Shown piece after piece: positions 16,375 to 24,388 of a stretch of 64,000 nucleotides of DNA. How positions within the stretch are numbered: position 1 is the first letter of the stretch; the number at the start of each line of letters is the position of its first letter. The stretch covers positions 186,001 through 250,000 of the forward strand of contig NZ_VKKX01000011.1 in the NCBI RefSeq assembly GCF_008271655.1, given 5' to 3'. The position numbers were made by a program, and so were the translations under genes. A model generated the notes under the pieces. It was given only the letters and a program-made list of their open reading frames with translations. It was not told where the DNA came from and made no database searches. Origin of the DNA: Gemmobacter caeruleus. Its GTDB lineage: Bacteria; Pseudomonadota; Alphaproteobacteria; Rhodobacterales; Rhodobacteraceae.

Positions 16375-18387
16375 ATGGCATATTTTCTGGGCGTCGATAC
16401 CGGCGGCACCTATACCGATGCGGTGATCCTGGATGAGGGCGCCAATCAGGTGATCGGCAGCGCCAAGTCGCTGACCACGCGGGGCGACCTGTCTCTGGGC
16501 ATCGGGCGCGCGGTGGATGCCGCGCTGGCGCAATCGGGCCTGGGCGCGGGCGATATCGCCATGGTGTCGCTTTCGACCACGCTGGCCACCAATGCGCTGG
16601 TCGAGGGGCAGGGCGGGCGTGTCGCGCTGGTCTTCATCGGCTTCGATGCCGCCGATCTGGAGCGCGGCGGGCTGACCGAGGCCCTGGGTGGCGATCCGGT
16701 GATCCGGCTGGCGGGCGGGCACGAACATTCCGGCGCCGAGACCGCGCCGCTCGATCTGGCCGCGCTGGAGGCCGAGGTGCGCCGTCTGGCGCCCGATGTC
16801 ATGGGATTTGCCGTCGCCGCGCGCTTTGCCACCCGCAACGCGGCGCATGAGGTGGCTGCGCGGGCCGCGATCCGGGCCGCGACGGGCCGGCCTGTCACCT
16901 GCTCGCACGAGCTGTCGGCCGGGTTGAACGGGCCGAAACGGGCGCTGACGGCGGTGCTGAATGCGCGGCTGATCGGCATGATCGACCGGCTGGTGACGGC
17001 CTGCGAGGTGCATCTGACCCGGCTGGGGATCGCCGCTCCCCTGATGGTGGTGCGGGGCGACGGGGCGCTGATTTCGGCGGCCATGGTGCGCGAACGCCCG
17101 ATCGAGACCATCCTTTCCGGCCCCGCCGCCAGCATCGTCGGCGCGCGGTGGCTGACGGGCGAGGCCGATGCGCTGGTGTCGGATATCGGCGGCACCACCA
17201 CCGATGTCGCATTGCTGCGCGATGGCCTGCCCGAGATCGACCCCGAAGGCGCGCGCGTCGGCGGCTTCCGCACCATGGTCGAGGCGGTGGCGATGCGCAC
17301 CACCGGCCTGGGCGGCGACAGCGAGGCGCATCTGATCCAGTCGGGGCTGGAGGGCGGGTTGCGGCTTGGCCCGCGCCGGCTGGTGCCGGTTTCGCTTCTG
17401 GCGGTCGATCATGGCGCCATGGTGCATGAGGCGCTGGACCGCGCGCTGTCGGCGACGGTCGCGGGCGAATTCGACGGGCGCTTCGTCATTCCGATGGGCG
17501 GCAATGCGGGCGGCCTGAATGCGCGCGAGGCGGCGCTGCTGGCGCGGATCGACGCGCCGATGCCGCTGGCGCGGCCCATCACCTCGCGGCTGGAGGTGGC
17601 GGCGATGGACCGGCTGGTGGCGCGCGGGCTAGTGATGATCGCGGGCGTCACGCCTTCGGATGCCAGTCACGTTCTGGGCCGGCTGAACAGCTGGGATGCC
17701 GGGGCGGCGCGCAAGGCGCTGACCCTGATGGGCCGCCGCCGCACCGGCCGGGGCGAGCGTTTCGCGACCGACCCCGCCGATCTGGCGCAGCGCATCATCG
17801 ACCAGTTGACCGCGCAGACGGTGGATTGCCTGCTGGAGGCCGCCTTTGCCGAAGACGGTGCCTTTGGCGACGAGGCGCCCGAGGGGCTGGCGCGGCATCT
17901 GCTGGCGCGGCGCGGCCTGACCAGGCATCGCGGCGTGGTGCAGATCGACCTGGCGCTGGGGGTGCCGGTGATCGGGCTGGGCGCCTCGGCGCCGTCCTAT
18001 TACGGGGCGGTCGGCGAAAGGCTGGGCGCGCGCATGGTGCTGCCGGCCCATGCCGGTGTCGCCAATGCCATCGGCGCGGTGGTGGGGCAGGTGCGTCAGC
18101 GCGTCTCGGGTCTGGTCAGCAGCCCCGGCGAGGGCCGCTTCGTCGCGCATCTGCCCGAGGGCAACCGGCTGTTTTCCGACGCGGAAACCGCGCTGGCCGC
18201 GCTGGAAACCGCGCTGGCCGCCGCCGCGCGGGCACGGGCGGAACAGGCCGGCGCCGCCGATATGGGCGTGACGCTGACGCGCGAGATCCGCGAGGCCGAG
18301 GTCGAGGGCCAGCGCATGTTCATCGAGGCCATGGTGACCGCCACCGCCGCCGGCCGCCCCCGCGTGGCCCATGCTGCGGCGATCTGA
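16375..18387 (+). CDS. hydantoinase/oxoprolinase subunit A (HyuA-like), without partner
   Basis: The 670-residue protein has the N-terminal hydantoinase/oxoprolinase domain with the ASKHA-like phosphate-binding motif GVDTGGTYTDAV (residues 6-17) and the central hydantoinase A domain (SDIGGTTTDVALL near residue 270, and TTGLGGDSEA). HyuA-type proteins use ATP to open hydantoin, 5-oxoproline or related rings or to carboxylate ketones, normally with a HyuB subunit. No HyuB gene lies in this window, so it may act alone or with a distant partner. GGAGG lies 7 bp upstream of the ATG. It is 99 bp after argE on the same strand. Confidence 0.82.
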   Translation: MAYFLGVDTGGTYTDAVILDEGANQVIGSAKSLTTRGDLSLGIGRAVDAALAQSGLGAGDIAMVSLSTTLATNALVEGQGGRVALVFIGFDAADLERGGLTEALGGDPVIRLAGGHEHSGAETAPLDLAALEAEVRRLAPDVMGFAVAARFATRNAAHEVAARAAIRAATGRPVTCSHELSAGLNGPKRALTAVLNARLIGMIDRLVTACEVHLTRLGIAAPLMVVRGDGALISAAMVRERPIETILSGPAASIVGARWLTGEADALVSDIGGTTTDVALLRDGLPEIDPEGARVGGFRTMVEAVAMRTTGLGGDSEAHLIQSGLEGGLRLGPRRLVPVSLLAVDHGAMVHEALDRALSATVAGEFDGRFVIPMGGNAGGLNAREAALLARIDAPMPLARPITSRLEVAAMDRLVARGLVMIAGVTPSDASHVLGRLNSWDAGAARKALTLMGRRRTGRGERFATDPADLAQRIIDQLTAQTVDCLLEAAFAEDGAFGDEAPEGLARHLLARRGLTRHRGVVQIDLALGVPVIGLGASAPSYYGAVGERLGARMVLPAHAGVANAIGAVVGQVRQRVSGLVSSPGEGRFVAHLPEGNRLFSDAETALAALETALAAAARARAEQAGAADMGVTLTREIREAEVEGQRMFIEAMVTATAAGRPRVAHAAAI

Positions 18388-18455
18388 AAGAGGTGCGAAT
18401 TAGGTGCGATTCGCGCTTGACCTCCTCCGCGCGGTCCCCTAGTTACCGCGCCAGT

Positions 18456-18532
18456 GGCTAGGTAGCTCAGTTGGTTAGAGCACACGACTCATAATCGTGG
18501 GGTCGGGGGTTCAAATCCCCCCCTCGCCACCA
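18456..18532 (+). tRNA. elongator tRNA-Met (CAU)
   Basis: A 77-nt cloverleaf with encoded CCA (18530-18532). The D arm is GCTC-AGTTGGTTA-GAGC, the anticodon stem CACGA/TCGTG, the loop CTCATAA with anticodon CAT at 18490-18492, and the T arm GGGGG-TTCAAAT-CCCCC. Overall it follows E. coli elongator tRNA-Met closely. The acceptor arms GGCTAGG and CCTCGCC pair except for a U4/C69 mismatch. The body resembles tRNA-Met rather than lysidine tRNA-Ile, so Met is preferred. Confidence 0.95.
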
Positions 18533-18677
18533 CTCATAACCTTCAAGTGACGCAGTGGTTCGGCCGGCAATGGTCGGGCGCGGTCGCGCCTTGACGCTGC
18601 CGTTGCCCCGATCGGCTGGACCCTGCTCCCCGCGCGCGTTAGCCTTGGCGCATCCTGGCTGCGCGGAGTCTGATCCG

Positions 18678-19064
18678 ATGTCCCGAAAGCCCAAGACCCG
18701 TCTTTCGCTGCAAGACATATTGGCCTCTTGCTCTGACACTTTATTCCCGGCGGAATGCGGCAAGGCGCCGGTCACGCCCCAGAGCCGCGGCGCCGATGGC
18801 GATACGCCGCTTCATGTGATGGTGTGGCGCGGAAATACATATGCAGTTCAATGCCTTGTTGAGGCCGGCGCCGATGTCAACGCCGTGGGCGACATGTCGG
18901 AGACGCCGCTGCATGTCGCCTTGCGGCGCAAAGATCTGGCCGCCGCAGAGTTGTTGCTGCGGGCGGGGGCCGAGACGGACCGCGTTTCGGAATTCGGGCA
19001 ATCGCCGAGGGATCTGGCGCTGGTCCTCGGCGGTGCGTTTCGCAGGTTGCTGACGGCACGCTGA
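18678..19064 (+). CDS. ankyrin-repeat protein
   Basis: A 128-residue cytoplasmic protein with two clear ankyrin repeats: residues about 40-72 (DGDTPLHVMVWRGN ... GADVNAVG) and about 73-105 (SETPLHVALRRKD ... GAETDRVS), plus a partial third (FGQSPRDLALVLGG). The N-terminal 40 residues are unrelated and end in a basic/polar segment. Ankyrin repeats mediate protein-protein contacts; the partner is unknown. It starts at an ATG preceded by CGGAG about 10 bp upstream. Its stop codon lies in a palindrome shared with the convergent fatty-acid enzyme gene. Confidence 0.75.
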   Translation: MSRKPKTRLSLQDILASCSDTLFPAECGKAPVTPQSRGADGDTPLHVMVWRGNTYAVQCLVEAGADVNAVGDMSETPLHVALRRKDLAAAELLLRAGAETDRVSEFGQSPRDLALVLGGAFRRLLTAR

Positions 19065-19076
19065 GCCGGCGCTCAG
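19061..19076. repeat. 16-bp palindrome carrying both convergent stop codons
   Basis: CTGAGC-CGGC-GCTCAG is a perfect palindrome. The left arm contains the TGA of the ankyrin gene and the right arm, read on the other strand, the TGA of the hydratase/dehydrogenase gene. It may act as a weak two-way terminator; no T tract follows on either side. Confidence 0.7.
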
Positions 19077-21007
19077 CGCGGTGTGGTGGCGAAGATCGGG
19101 CCGCCGCGCCAGCGCGGAAAGCCGTAGCCGTGGATTTCGACCAGGTCGATATCGGCGGCGTTCAGCGCGATGCCCTCGGCCAGGATCGCCGCGCCCTCAG
19201 CGGCCATTTCGCCCACCAGATGCGCGGCGATATCGGCCGGCGGCGCCTTGGGTGTGATCTGCCCGGCCAGCAGGGCCGCCACCGTGTCCGAGGGCTGCGG
19301 CTGGCGTTGGCCGGGGGCGTAATCATACCAGCCGCCGCCGGTCTTCTGGCCCTTGCGACCGGCGCGGACGAGAATGTCGCCCAGCGTTTCCGGCACGTTC
19401 TGCCCGGCGGCGCGGGCGCCTTCGCGTTGCAGAAAGGCGATGTCCAGCCCGCCCAGATCCTGCGCCTCGAACGGGCCCATGGCAAAGCCATAGCCGCGCA
19501 TCGCGGCGTCGATCTCGGCAATCGCCACGCCCTGACGCAGCAGCGCCTCGGCGGCGGCGCGATAGCGTTTGAGGATGCGGTTGCCGATGAATCCTTCGCA
19601 GATGCCGGCCTGCACGGGAATTTTTCCAAGCGCCCGGGCGAGCGCAAATCCGGTGGCCAGCGTGGCGGGCGCGGTGTCGGGCGTCGGCACGATTTCCAGC
19701 AATTTCATCACATTGGCGGGGCTGAAGAAATGCAGCCCGATGAAGCGTCCGGGATCGGGCAATCCTTCGGCAATCGCGCGCGGGTCGAGGTAGGAGGTAT
19801 TGGTGGCCAGCACCGCATCGGCCCGGCAATGGCGGGCGAGTTCGGCAAAGACCGCGCGTTTCACGCCGATTTCCTCGAACACCGCCTCGATCACCAGATC
19901 GCTGTCGGCCAGGGCCGCGTAATCGGTGGCGCCGGTGATGCCGGCCATGCGTGCCGCCGCCTGGTCGGGGGTCAGCTTGCCGCGCTTTACCCCGCCGTCA
20001 AAGATGGCTTGCAGATTGGCGATCCCGCGGGCAAGCGCCTCGGCGTCGCGTTCGATCAGCACCACGGGCAGGCCCGCGTCGCGCAGGGCGGCGGCGATGC
20101 CTGCCCCCATGGTGCCGCCGCCGATGACGCCGGCGCGGCGCAGCGGCAGGGGCTGGGTCTCGCCCAGATGCGGCGGGCGCGGCGCGGCGCGTTCGGCAAA
20201 GAACACATGGCGCAGCGCGGCGGCCTGATCCGAGGCGCGGAGTTCTAGGAATGTCGCGCGTTCAAAGGCCAGGGCCGCGTCAAAGGGCGCCTGTGCGGCC
20301 TTTTGCACGCAGGCCAGCGCGCGCAGCGGCGCGACCTCGCCCCGGGCGCGTTTCGACACGGCGGCCTGCTGTTCGGCCCAGAAATCCGGCCCCGGATCGG
20401 TGACGGGGCGTTGTGACGCCGGCAGGGGCAGGGGGGCGGTCAGCGCGGCGCGGGCAAAGGCGATGGCGCCCGCGCGCAGATCGCCGGTCAGCACGGCATC
20501 GACCAGCCCGATGGCCTGCGCCTTGGCGGCGCGGGCGGGCTTGCCCGTCGTCACCAGATCGACCGCCGCCGCCACGCCCGCGACACGCGGGGTGCGCACG
20601 GTGCCCGAGGCACCGGGCACGATGCCAAGGGTTACCTCTGGCAAGCCGACCGAGGCGGTATCGAGCGCCACGCGGAACCGGCAGCCAAGCGCCACCTCGA
20701 ACCCGCCGCCAAGCGCCGCGCCGTGGATCGCCGCGATCCAGGGTTTCGTCGCAGCCTCGATCCGGTTCACCAGATCGGGCAGGTGCGGTTCGCTGGGTGG
20801 CAGGCCGAATTCGCGCACATCGGCGCCGGCGATGAAGGTGCGCCCGGCGCAGATCAACACCACCGCCCGCACCGCGGGGTCGGCGTCCAGCGTGGCGACC
20901 GCATCCCACAGCCCCTGCCGCAGCGCCTGGCCAAGCGCATTGACCGGCGGGTTGTTCACGGTGACGACGGCAATCTCGCCGTCGCGGTCGATGGAAACCA
21001 TGGTCAT
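19073..21007 (-). CDS. fused enoyl-CoA hydratase/isomerase - 3-hydroxyacyl-CoA dehydrogenase
   Basis: The 644-residue protein fuses a crotonase domain (residues about 5-185; oxyanion-hole motifs AGADVREF and GAALGGGFEVALG) to an NAD-dependent 3-hydroxyacyl-CoA dehydrogenase (from about 290; GGGTMGAGIA, ATNTSYLDPRAIA, HFFSPANVMKLLEIV). In the phenylacetate pathway these activities hydrate 2,3-didehydroadipyl-CoA and oxidise 3-hydroxyadipyl-CoA (the PaaF/PaaH steps), and its place at the end of the paaN-liv unit fits that. Family members of about 700 residues continue past GFPRWRGGP; here the protein stops nine residues later, so the usual C-terminal tail is missing. It starts 1 bp after livF. 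Confidence 0.85.
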   Translation of the reverse strand: MTMVSIDRDGEIAVVTVNNPPVNALGQALRQGLWDAVATLDADPAVRAVVLICAGRTFIAGADVREFGLPPSEPHLPDLVNRIEAATKPWIAAIHGAALGGGFEVALGCRFRVALDTASVGLPEVTLGIVPGASGTVRTPRVAGVAAAVDLVTTGKPARAAKAQAIGLVDAVLTGDLRAGAIAFARAALTAPLPLPASQRPVTDPGPDFWAEQQAAVSKRARGEVAPLRALACVQKAAQAPFDAALAFERATFLELRASDQAAALRHVFFAERAAPRPPHLGETQPLPLRRAGVIGGGTMGAGIAAALRDAGLPVVLIERDAEALARGIANLQAIFDGGVKRGKLTPDQAAARMAGITGATDYAALADSDLVIEAVFEEIGVKRAVFAELARHCRADAVLATNTSYLDPRAIAEGLPDPGRFIGLHFFSPANVMKLLEIVPTPDTAPATLATGFALARALGKIPVQAGICEGFIGNRILKRYRAAAEALLRQGVAIAEIDAAMRGYGFAMGPFEAQDLGGLDIAFLQREGARAAGQNVPETLGDILVRAGRKGQKTGGGWYDYAPGQRQPQPSDTVAALLAGQITPKAPPADIAAHLVGEMAAEGAAILAEGIALNAADIDLVEIHGYGFPRWRGGPIFATTPR

Positions 21008-21008
21008 G

Positions 21009-21710
21009 TCAAATCCCCAGATAGGCTTCGCGGATGCGCGGATCGGCGATCAGTTCGGCGGCGGGCCCGCTCATGGTGATGTGGCCCGTTTCCATGACAT
21101 AGCCGCGATCGGCGATCTTGAGCGCGCCAAAGGCGTTCTGTTCGACCAGAAGCACGGTCACATTCAGCGCCTTCAACCCCTTCACCACGTCAAAGATCTG
21201 CTGCACCACGATGGGGGCCAGACCCATCGACGGCTCGTCCAGCAGCAGGCAGGACGGCCGCCCCATCAGCGCCCGCGCCATGGCAAGCATCTGCTGTTGC
21301 CCGCCTGACAGGCCCCCCGCCGCCAGATTGCGCTTTTCGCGCAGGATCGGGAACATCTGGAAGGCGTCTTCCATGTCCTTTTCCACCCGGTCATCCGAGA
21401 ACAGGAACGCGCCAAGCCGCAGGTTTTCCTCGACCGTCAGATTGGTGAAGATCTGCCGCCCCTCGGGCGATTGGGCAAGGCCGCGTTTCAGCCGTTTATA
21501 GGCCGGCACCGGGGTCAGCACCTCGCCGCGAAAGGTGATGGCGCCCCCCGTCACCGGCTGCACGCCCGACAGGCAGCGCAAAAGCGTGGTCTTGCCCGCG
21601 CCATTGGCGCCGACCACGGTCACGATCTCGCCGCTGTCCACATGCAGGTCAATGCCATGCAGCACCTCGATGCGCCCATAGCGCGAGCGCAGCCCCTCAA
21701 CCGTCAGCAT
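21009..21710 (-). CDS. livF: branched-chain-type ABC transporter ATPase (LivF-like)
   Basis: A 233-residue LivF-type ATPase: Walker A GANGAGKTT, Q-loop in LAQSPEGRQIF, signature LSGGQQQMLAMARALM and Walker B CLLLDEPSMGLAP. It pairs with the LivG-like ATPase to energise the LivH/LivM membrane dimer. It overlaps livG by 14 bp. LivF-class systems import branched-chain or other amino acids but also aromatic acids, amides and urea; in this phenylacetate locus an aromatic acid substrate is likely, which is inference from context. Confidence 0.9.
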   Translation of the reverse strand: MLTVEGLRSRYGRIEVLHGIDLHVDSGEIVTVVGANGAGKTTLLRCLSGVQPVTGGAITFRGEVLTPVPAYKRLKRGLAQSPEGRQIFTNLTVEENLRLGAFLFSDDRVEKDMEDAFQMFPILREKRNLAAGGLSGGQQQMLAMARALMGRPSCLLLDEPSMGLAPIVVQQIFDVVKGLKALNVTVLLVEQNAFGALKIADRGYVMETGHITMSGPAAELIADPRIREAYLGI

Positions 21711-22476
21711 GGTCCGCCTCCGTTCCCAGATAGGCCGCGATCACCGCCGGATCGCGGCTGACCGTCGCCGGGTCGCCCTCGGCGATCTTTTCGCCGTGAT
21801 CCAGCACGACGATATGATTGGAAATCCGCATGACCATCTTCATGTCATGTTCCACCAGCAGGATCGCCACGCCCGAGGCCGCGACCTCGGCGATCAGGTG
21901 GTCGATTTCCTCGGTTTCCACCGCGTTGCAGCCGGCGGCGGGTTCATCCAGCAACAGAACCTTGGGGTTCAGCGCCAGCGCGCGGGCAATCTCCAGCCGT
22001 TTCAGCGCCCCATAGCAGAGGTTGCCCGCCTCGCGTTCGGCGGCGCGGTCAAGGCCCACCCGCGCCAGCAGGGCGCGGGCGCCCTCGCGCGCGGTCAGCG
22101 CCCGACGGCGCGAGGCCGGCAGGCCCAGCAGATCGGCGAGCACCGACCCGCTTTCCCGCAGGTGATAGCCGGCAATCGCGTTTTCCAGCACCGTCATGCT
22201 TTGAAAGATTTGCAGGTTCTGGAAGGTGCGCGACAGGCCGCGCCGGGCCAGCAGATCGGGGCGCATGCCCGTCACATCCTCGCCCGACAGGCTCACGCGG
22301 CCCGCGCCGGGCTGATAGACGCCCGAGATCATGTTGAACAGCGTGGTCTTGCCCGCGCCATTCGGCCCGATGACCGAGACAATCTCGCCCTCGCGGACGC
22401 TGAAGCCCACATCATGCACGGCCTTCAACCCGCCAAAGGTGATGCCCAGCCCTTCGATCGACAGCAAAGCGCTCAT
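21697..22476 (-). CDS. livG: branched-chain-type ABC transporter ATPase (LivG-like)
   Basis: A 259-residue LivG-type ATPase with Walker A GPNGAGKTT, the LivG insertion containing LSRTFQNLQIFQSMTVLEN (Q-loop region), an ABC signature degenerate to LCYGALKRLEIARALA as is normal for LivG, Walker B VLLLDEPAAG and the H-loop in LLVEHDM. It begins at an ATG overlapping the livM stop by 4 bp and overlaps livF by 14 bp, so the three genes are translationally coupled. Confidence 0.92.
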   Translation of the reverse strand: MSALLSIEGLGITFGGLKAVHDVGFSVREGEIVSVIGPNGAGKTTLFNMISGVYQPGAGRVSLSGEDVTGMRPDLLARRGLSRTFQNLQIFQSMTVLENAIAGYHLRESGSVLADLLGLPASRRRALTAREGARALLARVGLDRAAEREAGNLCYGALKRLEIARALALNPKVLLLDEPAAGCNAVETEEIDHLIAEVAASGVAILLVEHDMKMVMRISNHIVVLDHGEKIAEGDPATVSRDPAVIAAYLGTEADHADG

Positions 22477-23429
22477 TCGCCCGTCCCCCGGATCTTGCGC
22501 AGGATCGAGGGCAGCAGCCCTTCGCGCAGGAAGATCATCACCAGCATCATCACCAGCCCCAGCAAGAGCTGCTCATATTCCGCAAAGACGGTCAGCGCCT
22601 GCGGCAGCAGCGTCAGGATGCCGGCACCAAAGATCGCCCCCAGCACCGAACCGACGCCGCCCAGCACGGCCATGGTCACCATCTCGATCGAATGCATGAA
22701 GCCCGCAACATCGGGGGTGACGAACTTGTTTTGCAGCGCCAGCAATGAGCCGGAGAACGAGGCATAGACCGCCGAGATGACAAAGGCCTGCAACTTGGCC
22801 CGCGCCACATCGACGCCCACCACGCGCGCCGCGATTTCCGACCCGTGCAGGGCGCGCAGGGCGCGGCCGGTCGGGCTGTCATAAAGGTTGAGCGCCAGCC
22901 AGGCGCCGACCAGCAGGCAGAGGCCGCTGAAGAAATACCAGAACTCGCCATTCGACAGATCGAGGCCCCAGCCCTTGAGCAGCCCGCGCAGGCCCAGATC
23001 GGGCACGTCGATGCCGTCGGGGCCCCGGGTCAGCCAGCGTTCGTTGTTCAGCACCATCGACACCAGAATGCCGAAGCCCAGTGTGGCCACGGCCAGGTAA
23101 TAGCCCTTGAGCCGCAGGATCGGCCGGCCCACCAGCCAGGCCATGCAGCCCGACAGGATGGCGCCCAGCACGGCGGCCAGCGCCGGATGCAGGCCCAGAT
23201 GCACCGGGGCCAGCGCACAGGCATAGGCGCCGATCCCGGCAAAACCCGCATGGCCCAGGCTGACCTGTCCGGCATAGCCGGTCAGGATCACGATGCCCGT
23301 GACCGCCAGCCCGTTGACAAAGATCAGCGCGCCCACGCGGTAGTAATAGCCCGAGGGGAAAAAGAACGGGGTCAGCGCGATCAGCGCCGCCAGAACCAGA
23401 AGGGTGGCTTGTTTCGGGGTCAGTTTCAT
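22473..23429 (-). CDS. livM: branched-chain-type ABC transporter permease (LivM-like)
   Basis: A 318-residue LivM permease with hydrophobic helices from residue 7 onward; LTGYAGQVSLGHAGFAGIGAYA (about 49-70) is the typical LivM segment, and the C-terminal part holds MAVLGGVGSVLGAIFGAG. It forms the importer channel with LivH. The ATG at 23429 is used; an in-frame GTG at 23435 overlapping the livH stop is an alternative. Located between livH and livG, with a 4-bp overlap to livG. Confidence 0.9.
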   Translation of the reverse strand: MKLTPKQATLLVLAALIALTPFFFPSGYYYRVGALIFVNGLAVTGIVILTGYAGQVSLGHAGFAGIGAYACALAPVHLGLHPALAAVLGAILSGCMAWLVGRPILRLKGYYLAVATLGFGILVSMVLNNERWLTRGPDGIDVPDLGLRGLLKGWGLDLSNGEFWYFFSGLCLLVGAWLALNLYDSPTGRALRALHGSEIAARVVGVDVARAKLQAFVISAVYASFSGSLLALQNKFVTPDVAGFMHSIEMVTMAVLGGVGSVLGAIFGAGILTLLPQALTVFAEYEQLLLGLVMMLVMIFLREGLLPSILRKIRGTGE

Positions 23430-23431
23430 GG

Positions 23432-24304
23432 TCACACCCGATCCGTCGATTTGCGGCCGAACAGGCCCTGCGGCATGAAGAACAGCACCGCGAGGATCAC
23501 CACAAAGGCGGCGGCATCCTTGTATTGCGAACTCAGATAACCCGCCGTCAGCGCCTCCAGCAGACCCAGCAGGAAACCACCCGCCAGCGCCCCTTTCGGG
23601 TTGCCCATGCCGCCCAGCATCGCCCCGGCAAAGCCCTTGAGCGCGAGGCCAAGGCCCACGTCATACGAGGTCAGCGTGATCGGCGTGACCAGAACGCCGG
23701 CCAGCGCGCCGATCCCTGCCGAGAGCGCAAAGGACAGCGTCATCACGAAATTGGTGTTGATCCCCACCAGTTGCGCCGCCAGCCGGTTGTTCGAGGTGGC
23801 CAGCACCGCCCGCCCCAGCAGGGTGCGGGTGAAAAAGAACCACAGGCCCGCAAAGACCACCAGCGCGCCGCAGATCACCCACAGGCTTTGCGGCAGGATC
23901 GTCGCGCCCAGAAGGACGATCGGATCGTCGCCGGAAAAGGCCGGCAGCTTGTGGATCTGCTTGTCGAAGACCAGTTGCGCCGCGCCCCTGATGAAGATCG
24001 AGGCGCCGATGGTGATGATGATCAGCGACACGACCGGCGCGCCGCGCGCGGGTTCGATGGCCAGCTTGTTCAGCGCCACACCGATGGCCGCCGTCGCCAG
24101 AATGGCTACAAGTGCCGCCAGCGGCAGTGGCAGCCCCGCCGCATGGGCAAAGACCGTGGTCATGCCGCCCAGCATGACGAATTCGCCTTGCGCGAAATTC
24201 ACCACGTCTGATGCGTTGAAGATGATCGTGAAGCCGAGCGCGACAAGCGCATAGACCGCGCCGACCGTCACCCCCGACAGGAGGAATTGCAGGAGTTCCG
24301 ACAT
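23432..24304 (-). CDS. livH: branched-chain-type ABC transporter permease (LivH-like)
   Basis: A 290-residue LivH permease: QFLLSGVTVGAVYALVALGFTII opens the protein, NFAQGEFVMLGG is the typical early cytoplasmic motif, and GGMGNPKGALAGGFLLGLLEAL comes near the end. It is the second membrane subunit of the importer. It follows the binding-protein gene by about 84 bp, which contain a strong GC hairpin, and ends against livM. Confidence 0.9.
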   Translation of the reverse strand: MSELLQFLLSGVTVGAVYALVALGFTIIFNASDVVNFAQGEFVMLGGMTTVFAHAAGLPLPLAALVAILATAAIGVALNKLAIEPARGAPVVSLIIITIGASIFIRGAAQLVFDKQIHKLPAFSGDDPIVLLGATILPQSLWVICGALVVFAGLWFFFTRTLLGRAVLATSNNRLAAQLVGINTNFVMTLSFALSAGIGALAGVLVTPITLTSYDVGLGLALKGFAGAMLGGMGNPKGALAGGFLLGLLEALTAGYLSSQYKDAAAFVVILAVLFFMPQGLFGRKSTDRV

Positions 24305-24348
24305 GGATCGAGGTTCCGTGATCTGGGGGCGGGAAGGGGCGCGCGAGG

Positions 24349-24373
24349 CCCGGGCGGCACGGGGCCGCCCGGG
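24349..24373 (-). promoter_or_regulatory. GC-rich stem-loop between livK-like and livH genes
   Basis: CCCGGGCGGC (24349-24358) and GCCGCCCGGG (24364-24373) form a perfect 10-bp stem with a 5-nt loop and no T tract. Its place just after the binding-protein stop matches the hairpin at 10557-10580 in the other importer operon and suggests higher expression of the binding protein. Confidence 0.65.
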
Positions 24374-24388
24374 TCGTTCAGGGGCGCG

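Noticed and set aside
18456-18532. tRNA-Ile with lysidine-modified CAU anticodon
   Set aside because: The D arm, variable region and acceptor start follow elongator tRNA-Met rather than tRNA-Ile2.
18950-19072. Frameshifted C-terminal tail of the hydratase/dehydrogenase downstream of its stop
   Set aside because: None of the reverse frames there resembles the family tail; the DNA codes for the ankyrin protein on the other strand.
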